Source: Nonlabens sp. Ci31 (GTDB lineage Bacteria; Bacteroidota; Bacteroidia; Flavobacteriales; Flavobacteriaceae). From it: DNA of 64,000 bases. The notes under the pieces were generated by a model. The model was not told where the DNA came from. It was given only the letters and a program-made list of their open reading frames with translations, and searched no databases. The position numbers were made by a program, and so were the translations under genes. The stretch is taken from assembly GCF_012974865.1 (NCBI RefSeq), contig NZ_CP043633.1:2973501-3037500 (forward strand), written 5' to 3'. Below, one piece after another: positions 1 through 8,259 of the stretch. Numbering within the stretch: the first letter of the stretch is position 1; every line of letters starts with the position of its first letter.

Positions 1-101
1 TAGCTTATGATGATTTGGTTACACTTATGCCAAACATCATAAGCATAAAGTGGTTTAGACTTCACTTCTATAGATTTTTGATTTATAAATTAAAACGCGA
101 T

Positions 102-569
102 CAATTATTAAAAAACAAGTAATAATTATTTTGCTTGCAATACTAAGTTTAGGCCTTAATTTTGGATGAAAATATTCCTCCAATAACAACAACTATTGTA
201 TCTACATCAATAGTAAGAAGTAAACTTTTGGAAATGGCGAAGAAGAAATCGTTCAACAAGACATTTTTAGTACAGTCCAAAACACTAAGGACGATTTAAT
301 AATTAAATTGAATTCAATATCTCATGTTCCTGACGATCTTTCAGATACAGGTATTGAATTTTTTCAATCTACTATTATTGTTGTTTTTGACTAGATAAAA
401 GCTAATAGGACACTTTTAGATTTAAATATTATTTCCAATTCTAAAATAAGAATAGTCCGTGCAGCGATCTAGCTGTAGCAAGAATACAGTACCAAGACAT
501 TATGATCCTTTTCATTTAACAATTTTAGAGGTAATAAATAGCGTTTATAACGCTTACTGTAACGTATAA
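102..569 (+). pseudogene. Decayed gene, possibly for an exported protein
   Basis: No intact reading frame is present, but coding-like segments follow one another on the plus strand in shifting frames. At 102-170 there is a hydrophobic, signal-like stretch (KKQVIIILLAILSLGL) ending in a stop. From about 226 one frame reads GNGEEEIVQQDIFSTVQN and runs to a TAG at 391-393. It continues past that stop in the same frame as ANRTLLDLNIISNSKIRI. A further frame reads DLAVARIQYQD, and another ends in FHLTILEVINSVYNAYCNV at a TAA at 567-569. Together they look like one gene broken by several indels and stops. I do not recognise the family. The reading depends on splicing frames by eye. Confidence 0.4.
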
Positions 570-889
570 TTACTTTGTTATTTTTTCACCTAATTGTGTC
601 AAATTATGCAGCCTTTATTCAGGACGGGGCAACTTCTTTATGGAATTAATCTTCCCTTTTCAATTTACCTGTATGATTTTCTGTTTTTAATACAGGTAAG
701 GATACAACAACTTATATTTGTGACGTCGTTAACAAACTATGTTAACGTATTCAATCTACTAAGCACATAGTTGCAGATGACATTTATATTATTGTATATT
801 ATCAGAATCTGTTCGTATTTCTAGGCTTTGTTAACGAGCAGCTTTATTTATTTACAACATAGCTTTAACCCAATATTAAAATTTAATTA
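570..889. other. Intergenic, no feature seen
   Basis: This is AT-rich sequence between the decayed gene and rimK. I see no reading frame, no convincing TAnnTTTG box with a TTG at the right distance, and no hairpin followed by a T run. It must hold the rimK promoter unless transcription comes from further upstream. Confidence 0.4.
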
Positions 890-1762
890 ATGAAATTTGC
901 AGTTTTATCAGCCAGTCCTAACCTCTATTCTACAAAAAGAATTATAGAGGCAGGTAAAAAGAAAGGGCATGAAATGATCATCATAGATCACACAAAGTGT
1001 GATTTAGTTATTGAAAAAAAGAAACCTATCGTTATTTACAAAGACGAAGAAATACGAGATCTCGATGGAGTCATTCCTCGTATAGGTGCTTCGGTAACCT
1101 TTTTTGGTACCGCCGTAGTGCGTCAGTTTGAAATGATGAAAATTTTTACGGCTACAGAGTCGCAAGCTCTTGTGCGTTCTAGAGATAAGTTGAGAAGCCT
1201 TCAAATTTTAGCTAGAGCAGGTCTTGATTTGCCGAAAACTGTATTTAGTAATTACTCTAAAAATGTGAGCAATGTCGTAGAGAAAGTAGGCGGTGCACCA
1301 CTAGTTATTAAGTTATTAGAAGGTACTCAAGGTCTTGGTGTGGTATTAGCCGATAATAAAAACTCTGCCGAATCTATCTTAGAAGCTTTTAATGGTTTAC
1401 AAGCTCGTGTGATCGTACAAGAATTTATCAAAGAGGCAAAAGGTGCCGACTTACGTGCTTTTATAGTTGATGGTGTGGTAGTAGGGGCGATGAAAAGACA
1501 AGGAAAGGAAGGGGAATTTAGATCTAATTTGCACAGAGGTGGATCAGCAGACATCATTGAATTAACAGATGAAGAAGAAAATGCAGCTTTAAAAGCAGCT
1601 AAAGTAATGGGATTAGGTATTGCGGGTGTAGATATGCTACAGTCGGCAAGAGGTCCTTTAATTTTAGAAGTGAACTCTTCCCCTGGACTAGAAGGGATCG
1701 AGACAGCAACAGGTAAAGACATTGCTTCCCAAATTATCAAATACGTAGAGAGAAATGCATAA
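890..1762 (+). CDS. rimK: RimK family ATP-grasp glutamate ligase
   Basis: This is an ATP-grasp ligase of the RimK family. In E. coli, RimK adds glutamates to the C-terminus of ribosomal protein S6. At 290 residues it is close to the usual family length. The N-terminal pre-ATP-grasp domain (about 1-95) contains the RimK-typical DGVIPRIGAS segment. The ATP-grasp core follows, with PLVIKLLEGTQGLGVVLA (nucleotide-binding lysine and glycine-rich loop), RGGSADII and a C-terminal EVNSSPGLEGIE that carries the metal-binding Glu and Asn. The gene overlaps the next by 8 bp (ATGCATAA), so the two are probably translationally coupled. S6 as substrate is inferred from the family. Other RimK-like ligases act on cofactors or peptides. 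Confidence 0.9.
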   Translation: MKFAVLSASPNLYSTKRIIEAGKKKGHEMIIIDHTKCDLVIEKKKPIVIYKDEEIRDLDGVIPRIGASVTFFGTAVVRQFEMMKIFTATESQALVRSRDKLRSLQILARAGLDLPKTVFSNYSKNVSNVVEKVGGAPLVIKLLEGTQGLGVVLADNKNSAESILEAFNGLQARVIVQEFIKEAKGADLRAFIVDGVVVGAMKRQGKEGEFRSNLHRGGSADIIELTDEEENAALKAAKVMGLGIAGVDMLQSARGPLILEVNSSPGLEGIETATGKDIASQIIKYVERNA

Positions 1763-2717
1763 CAGTAGTATCGAAGTTTTAGGAAAAGTCATTTCAGAAG
1801 GTAAAGGGCTTCAAATCAATCTCGATATCGCAAAACTTCATACACGCACAAAAATAGAAGTGCCTATTATTATAGAGCGGGCAAAGGAACCTGGTCCTAC
1901 CATTTTAATCACTGGGGGGATTCATGGTGACGAAATTAACGGAGTAGAAATCGTCAGGCAACTGGTTGCCAAAGGCTACCACAAGCCTCAAAAAGGAATG
2001 GTCATCTGTATTCCAGTGGTTAATATTTTCGGCTTTTTAAATCAAACCCGTCAGTTTCCTGATGGAAGGGATTTGAACCGGGTTTTCCCTGGCTCTAAAA
2101 GAGGTTCTCTAGCCAGTATATTTGCTTATCATTTGATGAAGGAAATTGTCCCGCTGGCCGATTACTGTTTAGACTTTCATACGGGTGGTGCAGATCGTTT
2201 TAACGCTCCTCAAGTAAGAATTAATGAAGGAGATGAAGAAAGCTTAGAGTTGGCTAAAATCTTTGGAGCTCCTTTTATTATGAAATCCAAACGCAGAGAA
2301 AAATCATATAGAGATTCTGCTATCAAATTAGGGAAAAAAGTTCTCTTATTTGAAGGTGGAAAATCTTTAGATATAGATAAATCAGTGACTAAGGTGGGTG
2401 TCAAAGGAGCTTTGAATTTGATGCATCATTTAGGTATTAGGGATTTTTCAAAAGAATTAGCTAGCAAGGCAAAAGTTAATGAGCCTATTGTTGTAGCAAG
2501 TTCTAAATGGATCAGAGCGAGCTATTCTGGTATGTTTCGCAGTAATGCAGTTTTAGGACGACTATACAACAAAGGGGATAAGATCGGTAGTATTTCAGAT
2601 CCTTTCGGTTTTTTTGAAAAAGATGTCAAAGCTCCTGTAAAAGGCTATGTCTTTTGCATCAATAGAGCACCTGTTGTGAATAAAGGCGATGCCGTTATCC
2701 ATATGTCTATAGAATAG
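1755..2717 (+). CDS. Succinylglutamate desuccinylase/aspartoacylase family protein
   Basis: This is a zinc-dependent amidohydrolase of the M14-like AstE/AspA family, 320 residues. The zinc site is visible as GGIHGDEINGVE (His and Glu near residues 57-60) with the third ligand in DFHTGG. DLNRVFPG is the family's substrate-binding Arg motif. The C-terminal part (about 225-320) is a beta-rich domain ending in a GYVFCINRAPVVNKGDAV stretch typical of the family. It starts inside the end of rimK. Family members cleave N-acyl amino acids, and related M14 enzymes remove glutamate from protein tails. With a RimK partner, removal or trimming of added glutamates is a reasonable guess but not shown. No signal peptide is seen, so it is probably cytoplasmic. 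Confidence 0.85.
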   Translation: MHNSSIEVLGKVISEGKGLQINLDIAKLHTRTKIEVPIIIERAKEPGPTILITGGIHGDEINGVEIVRQLVAKGYHKPQKGMVICIPVVNIFGFLNQTRQFPDGRDLNRVFPGSKRGSLASIFAYHLMKEIVPLADYCLDFHTGGADRFNAPQVRINEGDEESLELAKIFGAPFIMKSKRREKSYRDSAIKLGKKVLLFEGGKSLDIDKSVTKVGVKGALNLMHHLGIRDFSKELASKAKVNEPIVVASSKWIRASYSGMFRSNAVLGRLYNKGDKIGSISDPFGFFEKDVKAPVKGYVFCINRAPVVNKGDAVIHMSIE

Positions 2718-2782
2718 TAGGGGCAAACCCTTAAAAGTACATAGGTGGAGCATTAGAAATAAACTCGAACTATAGGCATCAT

Positions 2783-2824
2783 AAAAAAAGCTTTCAAGTA
2801 ACTTCTACTTGAAAGCTTTTTTTT
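2783..2824 (+). terminator. Rho-independent terminator after rimK operon
   Basis: A perfect stem (AAAAGCTTTCAAGTA paired with TACTTGAAAGCTTTT) with a 5-nt loop is followed by a T run. It lies 65 bp after the aspartoacylase-like stop codon. The A run on the other side allows it to work for the minus-strand gene ending at 2844 as well. Confidence 0.85.
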
Positions 2825-2843
2825 GTTCCTGTAAGAGCAGGTT

Positions 2844-3143
2844 TTATTGGGAGGAATCATCGCGTTCCAGATTATTATTTCGTTCTCCACCTTGACTGTG
2901 AAGCTTATTTTCTTCATCATTTAGCCCAGTGGTATCATTTTCTTTATGGGCAGCTATTCTTCCAGGAACATCTAAATCTTTTCCTGTAAAGTCTACTTTT
3001 TTGTTTCTGTTTTTTAGTTCGCGATCAGCGCTTCCATCATTGTGAATATTATCCCTATCCTCACCTAACAAGGCTTTATCTTCCTTAGTTATGTCTGGAT
3101 TATAAGCTAATTTCTGTTCGGTATTTTCGGCTTCCTTTTTCAT
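2844..3143 (-). CDS. Small hydrophilic protein of unknown function
   Basis: This is a 99-residue, highly charged protein with no hydrophobic segment, rich in Asp, Glu, Asn and Lys. It is probably disordered or only weakly folded. A central VDFTGKDLDVPGR stretch and the C-terminal NDEENKLHSQGG stretch resemble a short family I recall from Bacteroidota genomes, where no function is assigned. It starts at an ATG with AT-rich sequence upstream, and it stands alone between two terminator-like regions. There is no sign of frameshift. Function is unknown. A stress-related role is sometimes guessed for such proteins, but nothing here shows it. Confidence 0.6.
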   Translation of the reverse strand: MKKEAENTEQKLAYNPDITKEDKALLGEDRDNIHNDGSADRELKNRNKKVDFTGKDLDVPGRIAAHKENDTTGLNDEENKLHSQGGERNNNLERDDSSQ

Positions 3144-3413
3144 AATAAATTGATTTTAAATAATATAACAAATAAGTTACTTACTCACCTACCGATTAAC
3201 ATTATGAAAACATATCTTAACAAGAGTTTGTTATTTAATTCCTGCACTTGAATGATTTGGAACATTCAATAGGAATGGTACTTATGCAGGAGGGAAGAGG
3301 GCAGTAGTAACTGATCTGTTTTAGGTAGTTCTTTTTGTTCTGCTTTCTCAACTGTTGACAGGCATGTCGTTAAAGCCCTAAGTAGCATAAACATTCATAA
3401 TAGAACTAATGGG

Positions 3414-4697
3414 TCACTCTTTGCCGCTTGCTATAGCTTGATTAGTGATTTTAGTCAAATCGGTAAAACTCGAATTACTAGGCAGTTCAAATATTTCTAA
3501 ATTGAAATAAGGTACTGCTGCGATCAGATGGTCAAATATATCGGCCATGATGTACTCATAATTTTGCCAGCGCTTATCACTACTAAAAGCATACATCTCT
3601 ATAGGAATTCCGTGAGCAGTAGGAGCTAACTGCCGTACCATGATCATCATTTCCTTATTGGTACCCGAATGATTTTCAATATAGGTCTCCATATACTTTC
3701 TAAATACTCCTATATTGGTAAGATTTCTACCGTTTAACAACAATTCTTTATTGATGTTATTTTCGGTATTATATGTTTTGATGTCAGATTGACGGGATTC
3801 TAAATAGGAAGAAATCAGCTGAATTTCTTTTAACCGATCTACTTCCTCTATAGATAGATGTTTGATACTGTCTAATTTGATATTTAAAGCTCGCTTGATA
3901 CGTCTACCGTCGGATTCTTCCATTCCTCGCCAGTTTTTAAAGGAATCAGAAATAAGCGCATAAGTAGGAATGGTGGTAATGGTTTTATCAAAGTTTTGAA
4001 CTTTAACCGTCGATAGGTTGATCTCGATCACATCACCATCGGCGCCGTATTTTTCAAAGGTGATCCAGTCACCTATACGTACCATATCGTTTATAGATAC
4101 TTGTATACTGGCTACAAAACCTAGTATGGTATCTTTAAATACTAAAATAATAATGGCGGAAGCTGCACCAATAGTCGTAATAAATTTAATGAACTCTATA
4201 CCAGTTATGATCGCAAAAGCAGATAGTATTCCTAGCGCCCAAGCAAAAATCATAAACACCTGTATGTAGCTGTCTATAGGTTTATCATTTAAACGAGGTA
4301 AGGTTTTGAAGTAATCTCTAAGCGCATTTAATAAACTACGGCCTATCCATAGGGTGAGAACGATAGCAAATACCTTAAATCCTTTTTCTACTATATTTTC
4401 AAAGTATGGAAAATCGATAAATACCTTAGGAATAAATTCAAGTATCACTAGAAGCGGAATGATATGAGCTACATTTTGAGGGACCTTGTTCTTTACTAAT
4501 AAATTATCAAAATCGGTTTTGGTCTTATCGCTAAATTGAGTGAATAATCTGATAATCACTTTACTCGTAATAAAATCAATAATAAAGGCTGCGATCAAGA
4601 GTGCTAAGAGCAAGCTGATGAGGTTTACATATTTGGCTGCGGTGTCTGAGAGTCCTGTTGCTACTAAATAATCATATAACAGATGTTCTATATTCAT
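3414..4697 (-). CDS. MscS family mechanosensitive ion channel
   Basis: A 427-residue inner-membrane channel of the MscS superfamily, of the longer YbdG/YnaI-like kind. Four or five transmembrane segments lie in the first 190 residues, around 25-45, 65-80, 100-120, 145-165 and 168-185. The last one, IKFITTIGAASAIIILVFKDTILGFVASIQV by position, matches the pore-lining TM3 with its Gly/Ala pattern. The beta domain follows with VRIGDWITFEKYGADGDVIEINLSTVKVQNFDKTI spread over about 205-240, then a long C-terminal alpha/beta region with the insert seen in YbdG-type proteins. It would release solutes when membrane tension rises. It is transcribed alone. A minus-strand TAnnTTTG-type box lies at 4755-4762 (reverse complement TAATTTTG), without a clear -33 element. 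Confidence 0.85.
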   Translation of the reverse strand: MNIEHLLYDYLVATGLSDTAAKYVNLISLLLALLIAAFIIDFITSKVIIRLFTQFSDKTKTDFDNLLVKNKVPQNVAHIIPLLVILEFIPKVFIDFPYFENIVEKGFKVFAIVLTLWIGRSLLNALRDYFKTLPRLNDKPIDSYIQVFMIFAWALGILSAFAIITGIEFIKFITTIGAASAIIILVFKDTILGFVASIQVSINDMVRIGDWITFEKYGADGDVIEINLSTVKVQNFDKTITTIPTYALISDSFKNWRGMEESDGRRIKRALNIKLDSIKHLSIEEVDRLKEIQLISSYLESRQSDIKTYNTENNINKELLLNGRNLTNIGVFRKYMETYIENHSGTNKEMMIMVRQLAPTAHGIPIEMYAFSSDKRWQNYEYIMADIFDHLIAAVPYFNLEIFELPSNSSFTDLTKITNQAIASGKE

Positions 4698-4924
4698 AAG
4701 AGTGGCCTTTGTTGGAAGCTATTGGTAGTGGAAGAAGTGTTTTTTTCTAGTTTGCAAAATTAGGTATCCTTGTGTAGAATAGTCTTGGTTTAACAAGATT
4801 TATTTTAAAATTCTTAGAGGAAGATAAAGTTGGTAGACCGCTTTAAATAAAGAAAGTAGCTCTTATAGAAACAGATGATAGCCTTTAATATTAAAGAATA
4901 GTAGTAGCCTTTTTGTTAACAGTG

Positions 4925-4954
4925 TTGTCATTTGGATAAATGGCACTATCTTTG
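4925..4954 (+). promoter_or_regulatory. Bacteroidota-type promoter of the cold-shock gene
   Basis: TTG at 4925-4927, 19 bp, then TATCTTTG at 4947-4954. This is an exact match to the TTG-N19-TAnnTTTG promoter of Bacteroidota. Transcription would begin near 4960, giving a short leader of about 30 nt. The long 5' leader of E. coli cspA is therefore not present. Confidence 0.75.
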
Positions 4955-4992
4955 CTCTAACAAAAGTATTAATAAAAATAAATTACATTACG

Positions 4993-5184
4993 ATGAGTAA
5001 AGGAACAGTAAAGTTTTTCAATGACACTAAAGGATTTGGATTTATCACAGAAGAAGGAGTTGAAAAAGACCACTTTGTACACATTTCAGGATTAATCGAT
5101 GAGATTAGAGAAGGTGACGAAGTAGAATTTGATTTACAAGAAGGAAACAAAGGACCAAACGCGGTAAACGTAAAAGTTCTCTAA
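4993..5184 (+). CDS. Cold-shock protein (CspA family)
   Basis: A 63-residue single cold-shock domain that binds single-stranded RNA and DNA as an OB-fold. The first RNA-binding motif is KGFGFIT and the second is DHFVHIS, both intact. The length is normal for the family. The gene has a strong promoter match 39 bp upstream and a strong terminator 22 bp downstream, so it is a monocistronic unit. It probably acts as an RNA chaperone. Cold induction cannot be read from the sequence. Confidence 0.95.
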   Translation: MSKGTVKFFNDTKGFGFITEEGVEKDHFVHISGLIDEIREGDEVEFDLQEGNKGPNAVNVKVL

Positions 5185-5205
5185 TATATAGTTATATATT
5201 TTGAC

Positions 5206-5237
5206 AAAAGCCCCATCAATATTGATGGGGCTTTTTT
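5206..5237 (+). terminator. Rho-independent terminator of the cold-shock gene
   Basis: AAAAGCCCCATCAAT pairs directly with ATTGATGGGGCTTTTTT. It is a nearly loop-less perfect inverted repeat followed by T residues, just after the stop codon. Confidence 0.9.
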
Positions 5238-5240
5238 ATG

Positions 5241-5520
5241 GTCGTTATTTTAATAGCTAACTGCCTGTTGATGTGTTACAACTTCCCAATTAGATCCAAT
5301 AGTTTGCACATCATAATGACCTTCGACAGGCTCAGTACAGGTAATATCAGTACCAGCGAGTGCAGAAAATAAAACCTTACCTAAGTAGGATGAAGACCTG
5401 CCAGAGTAAAAATTAGAAGAGATTGAGATCTCGATCACAATTGGCAGATTTTGCATTACTTCGATAGCCTATGCTGAGTTGATCGACGTGTTCAACATAG
5501 GCCAGCGCAGTATGTATTTT
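5241..5520. other. Gap with a dispersed-repeat-like motif; no firm gene
   Basis: A 68-codon minus-strand reading frame (5250-5456) covers most of this stretch, but I recognise no family in it. The plus strand holds CTTCGACAGGCTCAG at 5322-5336, a motif I recall as scattered in many Bacteroidota genomes. A related copy, CTTCGATAGACTCAG, lies near 35205. The region may be repeat-derived or hold a gene relic. Confidence 0.35.
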
Positions 5521-6084
5521 TTATTCTTCTTCGGCAGTAGCGAGCACGTCTGGTAGTTCTAGATCTTCATTTATCGTGTTCACAGCAGGAACTGAATCTT
5601 TCAAGGCGACAAATGATTTTAGACGGTCCATATCTTCCTCCTCACCAGAGAAATAAGGAAACACGTCCATGATAGGGGACTCAGCCACCGCCGGAATGGT
5701 GTATTCACCCATCGTATCTTTCATTGTGGTGACCGTATTTTCATAAGCTTCCTTGACATCATTTGCTTGAACCAACAAGTACATATTGGTCTTGCGTTCC
5801 TTGCCACTTTCTTCGTCAAAAGCAATAAGCGACACACGGGATTTGAACCAGCGATCTGTATTTTCAAAAGGGTGGATCTCTGCATAATTGGCCACCTTGA
5901 TATTGGTGATCTTAATTTCTTCACTTTCGGGCAAGTAAGCTGCCATTTCTTCAGTGATTCTACTCTCGGCTTCTGTATAAGAAATCGCATCTACCAAAAA
6001 GGGCTCTGTCTTTATTTTTTGTGTGCCAGAGGCTTCATCAAATTTTCTATATTTTACTTTACACTCGTACCAAGTTGCACTCAT
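5521..6084 (-). CDS. DUF4494 domain-containing protein
   Basis: A 187-residue cytoplasmic protein. I place the start at the ATG at 6084 (MSATWYECKVKY), because the family begins at this WYxCKVxY segment. The frame stays open for 90 more codons upstream, but that stretch has unlike composition and contains intergenic sequence. The motifs TEPFLVDAISYTEAE and the ITNIKVANYAEI region match what I recall of DUF4494, found across Bacteroidota and of unknown function. The C-terminal 40 residues are acidic. A minus-strand promoter match at 6104-6132 supports the chosen start. Confidence 0.75.
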   Translation of the reverse strand: MSATWYECKVKYRKFDEASGTQKIKTEPFLVDAISYTEAESRITEEMAAYLPESEEIKITNIKVANYAEIHPFENTDRWFKSRVSLIAFDEESGKERKTNMYLLVQANDVKEAYENTVTTMKDTMGEYTIPAVAESPIMDVFPYFSGEEEDMDRLKSFVALKDSVPAVNTINEDLELPDVLATAEEE

Positions 6085-6103
6085 ATTTTTGTTTTTAGGA
6101 CGC

Positions 6104-6132
6104 CAAATATAGGCTGCTGCACCAGCTGCAAA
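6104..6132 (-). promoter_or_regulatory. Promoter of the DUF4494 gene
   Basis: Read on the minus strand this is TTTG, 17 bp, then TATATTTG (plus strand CAAATATA at 6104-6111 and CAAA at 6129-6132). It fits the Bacteroidota consensus and lies 20 bp before the ATG at 6084, giving a very short leader. Confidence 0.55.
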
Positions 6133-6223
6133 CCTTAAAAAATAGAATAGATGTTCACAAATTAGGTTTTTTGTTTTTAGATGATTTGTTTTTAGGGAAT
6201 TAAGAATTTTGTTGGTGGTTTCG

Positions 6224-6235
6224 CTTTCGCGAAAG
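6224..6235. repeat. Dispersed palindrome, copy 1
   Basis: CTTTCGCGAAAG, a perfect 12-bp palindrome within CGCTTTCGCGAAAGAG, in the intergenic region upstream of the DUF4494 gene. Confidence 0.8.
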
Positions 6236-6356
6236 AGAGATACAAATAGAAGTTTATACTGAATTGTGCTTATTGGGAAGGAGAGATAAACGTTTATAGA
6301 GACCTTGATTCCGTAAGATATGATGTTAACATAATTATTTGTAGTAGCATTCAAAA

Positions 6357-6800
6357 CTACCTATCTAACCCTATCAAACTCTCCAACGCATAAAACAATC
6401 GATTTTTTGCATTATCCTGTGATCCAAAAATAGAGCGGTAGAGTTCGCCATTTTTAGTAATGAGCAGCCATTGTGGTGTTCCTTCGGCATGGAACTGCTC
6501 GTAGACTTTATGGTGCTGGTCTATATATATGGGAAAAGGGTTGTTGCCACTTCTAAAAACAGCTTTGATATTTTCTTTTGTTCCTTCTCGAGTTGGGAAA
6601 TCGGCATGAATTCCTGTTACTTGTATACTTGGGTATTGGATTTGGAATTCATAGGCGAGTGGCAGGGCACGACCGGTACAACCCAAACAGTCGTTGTTAT
6701 AAAGCATCAACAGCTGTACTTTCTCTCTATAGAGTCTTATTAAATCTACGTCTTCACCATCGAGATCTTTTACTGCAATGGAAGTTATAAGACTGTTCAT
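6357..6800 (-). CDS. Thioredoxin-like redox protein (AhpC/TSA or TlpA-type fold)
   Basis: A 147-residue protein with a thioredoxin fold. The redox centre is C38-L-G-C41 in NNDCLGCTGRALPLAYEF, placed after the first beta strand as in TlpA and peroxiredoxin-like proteins. GTPQWLLIT supplies the cis-proline loop (Thr-Pro). No signal peptide is present, so it is likely cytoplasmic. It may reduce disulfides or act as a bacterioferritin-comigratory-type peroxidase, and the CxxC favours a disulfide reductase. It is not tightly linked to its neighbours, with gaps of 150 bp or more on each side. Confidence 0.75.
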   Translation of the reverse strand: MNSLITSIAVKDLDGEDVDLIRLYREKVQLLMLYNNDCLGCTGRALPLAYEFQIQYPSIQVTGIHADFPTREGTKENIKAVFRSGNNPFPIYIDQHHKVYEQFHAEGTPQWLLITKNGELYRSIFGSQDNAKNRLFYALESLIGLDR

Positions 6801-6951
6801 AATGCTAAGGTCATCAGGTTATATTTCTTACTTTATTCCCGCGTTACCGATTACAACGACATCCTTTTATTTTTTTTAAATAAAAGATAGAGTGGAAAGC
6901 AGGACCCGCTAGGGGAACGCCCAAATCAGTAATAAGCAACATGTTTTATTT

Positions 6952-7587
6952 TTATTTAAACGTATGTCGCATTTCGTCTGTGGAAGAAGCTCCTAACAAT
7001 TGATTAAAGGTTTTTATAAGGTCAAAATTTTGAGTAATGGCATCAGCAACGGCAATTCCAGAGATGCCCGTTTTTAAAATGTACTTAACGTCTTCTGGCG
7101 TAATGTCTCCAAAACCAATAAGAGGTGTCTCTGTCTTTAAGTCTTCATATATAGCAGTATAGCCATTGATACCTAAAGCTTTAGTTTCATTTTTTTGAGA
7201 GATTCTAAAAGGTCCTAATCCTATATAATCTACTTCTTTAGTGAGTAAGGTCTCGCATTCTTGCAAGTTATGCGCTGTGGCACCTATAGTTTGCCAAGGG
7301 TACAAGTGTTCTCTGGCTAGGGTAGGGCAGGCATCATTTTGTTCCAGATAAATACCGTCTGCTTTGATCTCGTGGGCAATTTTATAATGGGATTTGATAA
7401 CTAATCTGGTTTGAAAATGCGCGGTAATTTTTATGACTTCTTGCGCGAGTTTCAAATGATCTTTTCCGGCGATATGTTCCAGATCTAGTTGTACCAATTC
7501 GGCTCCAGAGCTGCAGGCTTTTTGGATGTTTTCTAGATGCGCTGCAGTAGATTGTGCTTGAGACGTATAATGTAGTTTAGGGATCAT
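6952..7587 (-). CDS. Thiamine phosphate synthase/TenI-like protein, divergent
   Basis: A 211-residue TIM-barrel protein of the ThiE/TenI family. Recognisable landmarks are GIYLEQND (compare GVHLGQ-D), IGATAHN (IGxSxH), DYIGLGPFRISQKNETKALG (DYIGxGP...TxTK) and the phosphate-binding IAVADAI end. The QLRxK motif of true ThiE, which holds the catalytic Arg and Lys, reads QLDLEH here, and the usual GGI is GFGDI. It may therefore be a TenI-like or specialised paralogue rather than the main ThiE. It stands alone, with no thiC, thiG or thiH nearby and no TPP riboswitch seen upstream. A minus-strand TACTTTTG box lies at 7634-7641. Confidence 0.7.
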   Translation of the reverse strand: MIPKLHYTSQAQSTAAHLENIQKACSSGAELVQLDLEHIAGKDHLKLAQEVIKITAHFQTRLVIKSHYKIAHEIKADGIYLEQNDACPTLAREHLYPWQTIGATAHNLQECETLLTKEVDYIGLGPFRISQKNETKALGINGYTAIYEDLKTETPLIGFGDITPEDVKYILKTGISGIAVADAITQNFDLIKTFNQLLGASSTDEMRHTFK

Positions 7588-7786
7588 AGGGTCTTGATTT
7601 ATGCAATGGAATACACATTTATGTATGAATATCCAAAAGTATCTATTTAAAACGGGATAGTAGTGCTATTCAAATTACAATTGAACATCAGATAATGATG
7701 GTTGAGTAGTATTTAGCACCAATTCTTTATATTAACTTGGTATTTGAATAACAAAGAACTGACAATATCTCTTAAAATTATCCATT

Positions 7787-8236
7787 ATGACTCCAAATGA
7801 CGTTTTTTCTATAGTTAATATCCTGGCCTTACCCATGTGGCTCTTGATGATCATCTTACCGAAATGGAAGGTCAGCAGATTTTTAATCGATTATAAAGTG
7901 ATACCGCTGGCGCTAGCAGTGATCTATGCGATCTACATTATTCAAGGCTTACTGGCTGGAGGTATGATGGATTTTGGAACTCTGTCATCAGTTATGGAGT
8001 TGTTTACAACAGAGAATGCTGTTTTGTCAGGTTGGGTGCATTACTTGGCTTTTGATCTGGTAGTAGGTATGTGGATGCTGGATCAAAATAAAAAACTAGG
8101 CATTCATCAATTGGTGATGATTCCTTGTTTATTAGGAACGTTTATGTTTGGACCTTTGGGATTTTTACTTTTTATGATCATCAAATTCTTCAAGCAAAAA
8201 AGTCATGAGATTTCCATCATGGCATCCAAAAACTAA
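7787..8236 (+). CDS. ABA4-like integral membrane protein
   Basis: A 149-residue protein with four predicted transmembrane segments (about 8-24, 37-56, 83-103 and 115-135). The segment GWVHYLAFDLVVGMWML is characteristic of the ABA4/DUF4281 family. Plant ABA4 is needed for neoxanthin formation and also makes 13-cis-carotenoids. Bacterial homologues are common in pigmented Bacteroidota but their reaction is unproven. No carotenoid gene is visible in this window. It is followed closely by a membrane-protein pseudogene at 8260, and both may once have formed one transcript. Confidence 0.8.
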   Translation: MTPNDVFSIVNILALPMWLLMIILPKWKVSRFLIDYKVIPLALAVIYAIYIIQGLLAGGMMDFGTLSSVMELFTTENAVLSGWVHYLAFDLVVGMWMLDQNKKLGIHQLVMIPCLLGTFMFGPLGFLLFMIIKFFKQKSHEISIMASKN

Positions 8237-8259
8237 GAAAAGAACGTCCTATACTTTAT

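Noticed and set aside
5250..5456. 68-codon minus-strand reading frame after the cold-shock gene
   Set aside because: No family, no promoter, and it overlaps a repeat-like motif. The C-terminal part looks somewhat protein-like, but this is not enough to call a gene.
6085..6354. N-terminal extension of the DUF4494 reading frame
   Set aside because: The extension has intergenic composition, includes a palindrome copy and the promoter, and lies upstream of the conserved MSATWYECKV start.
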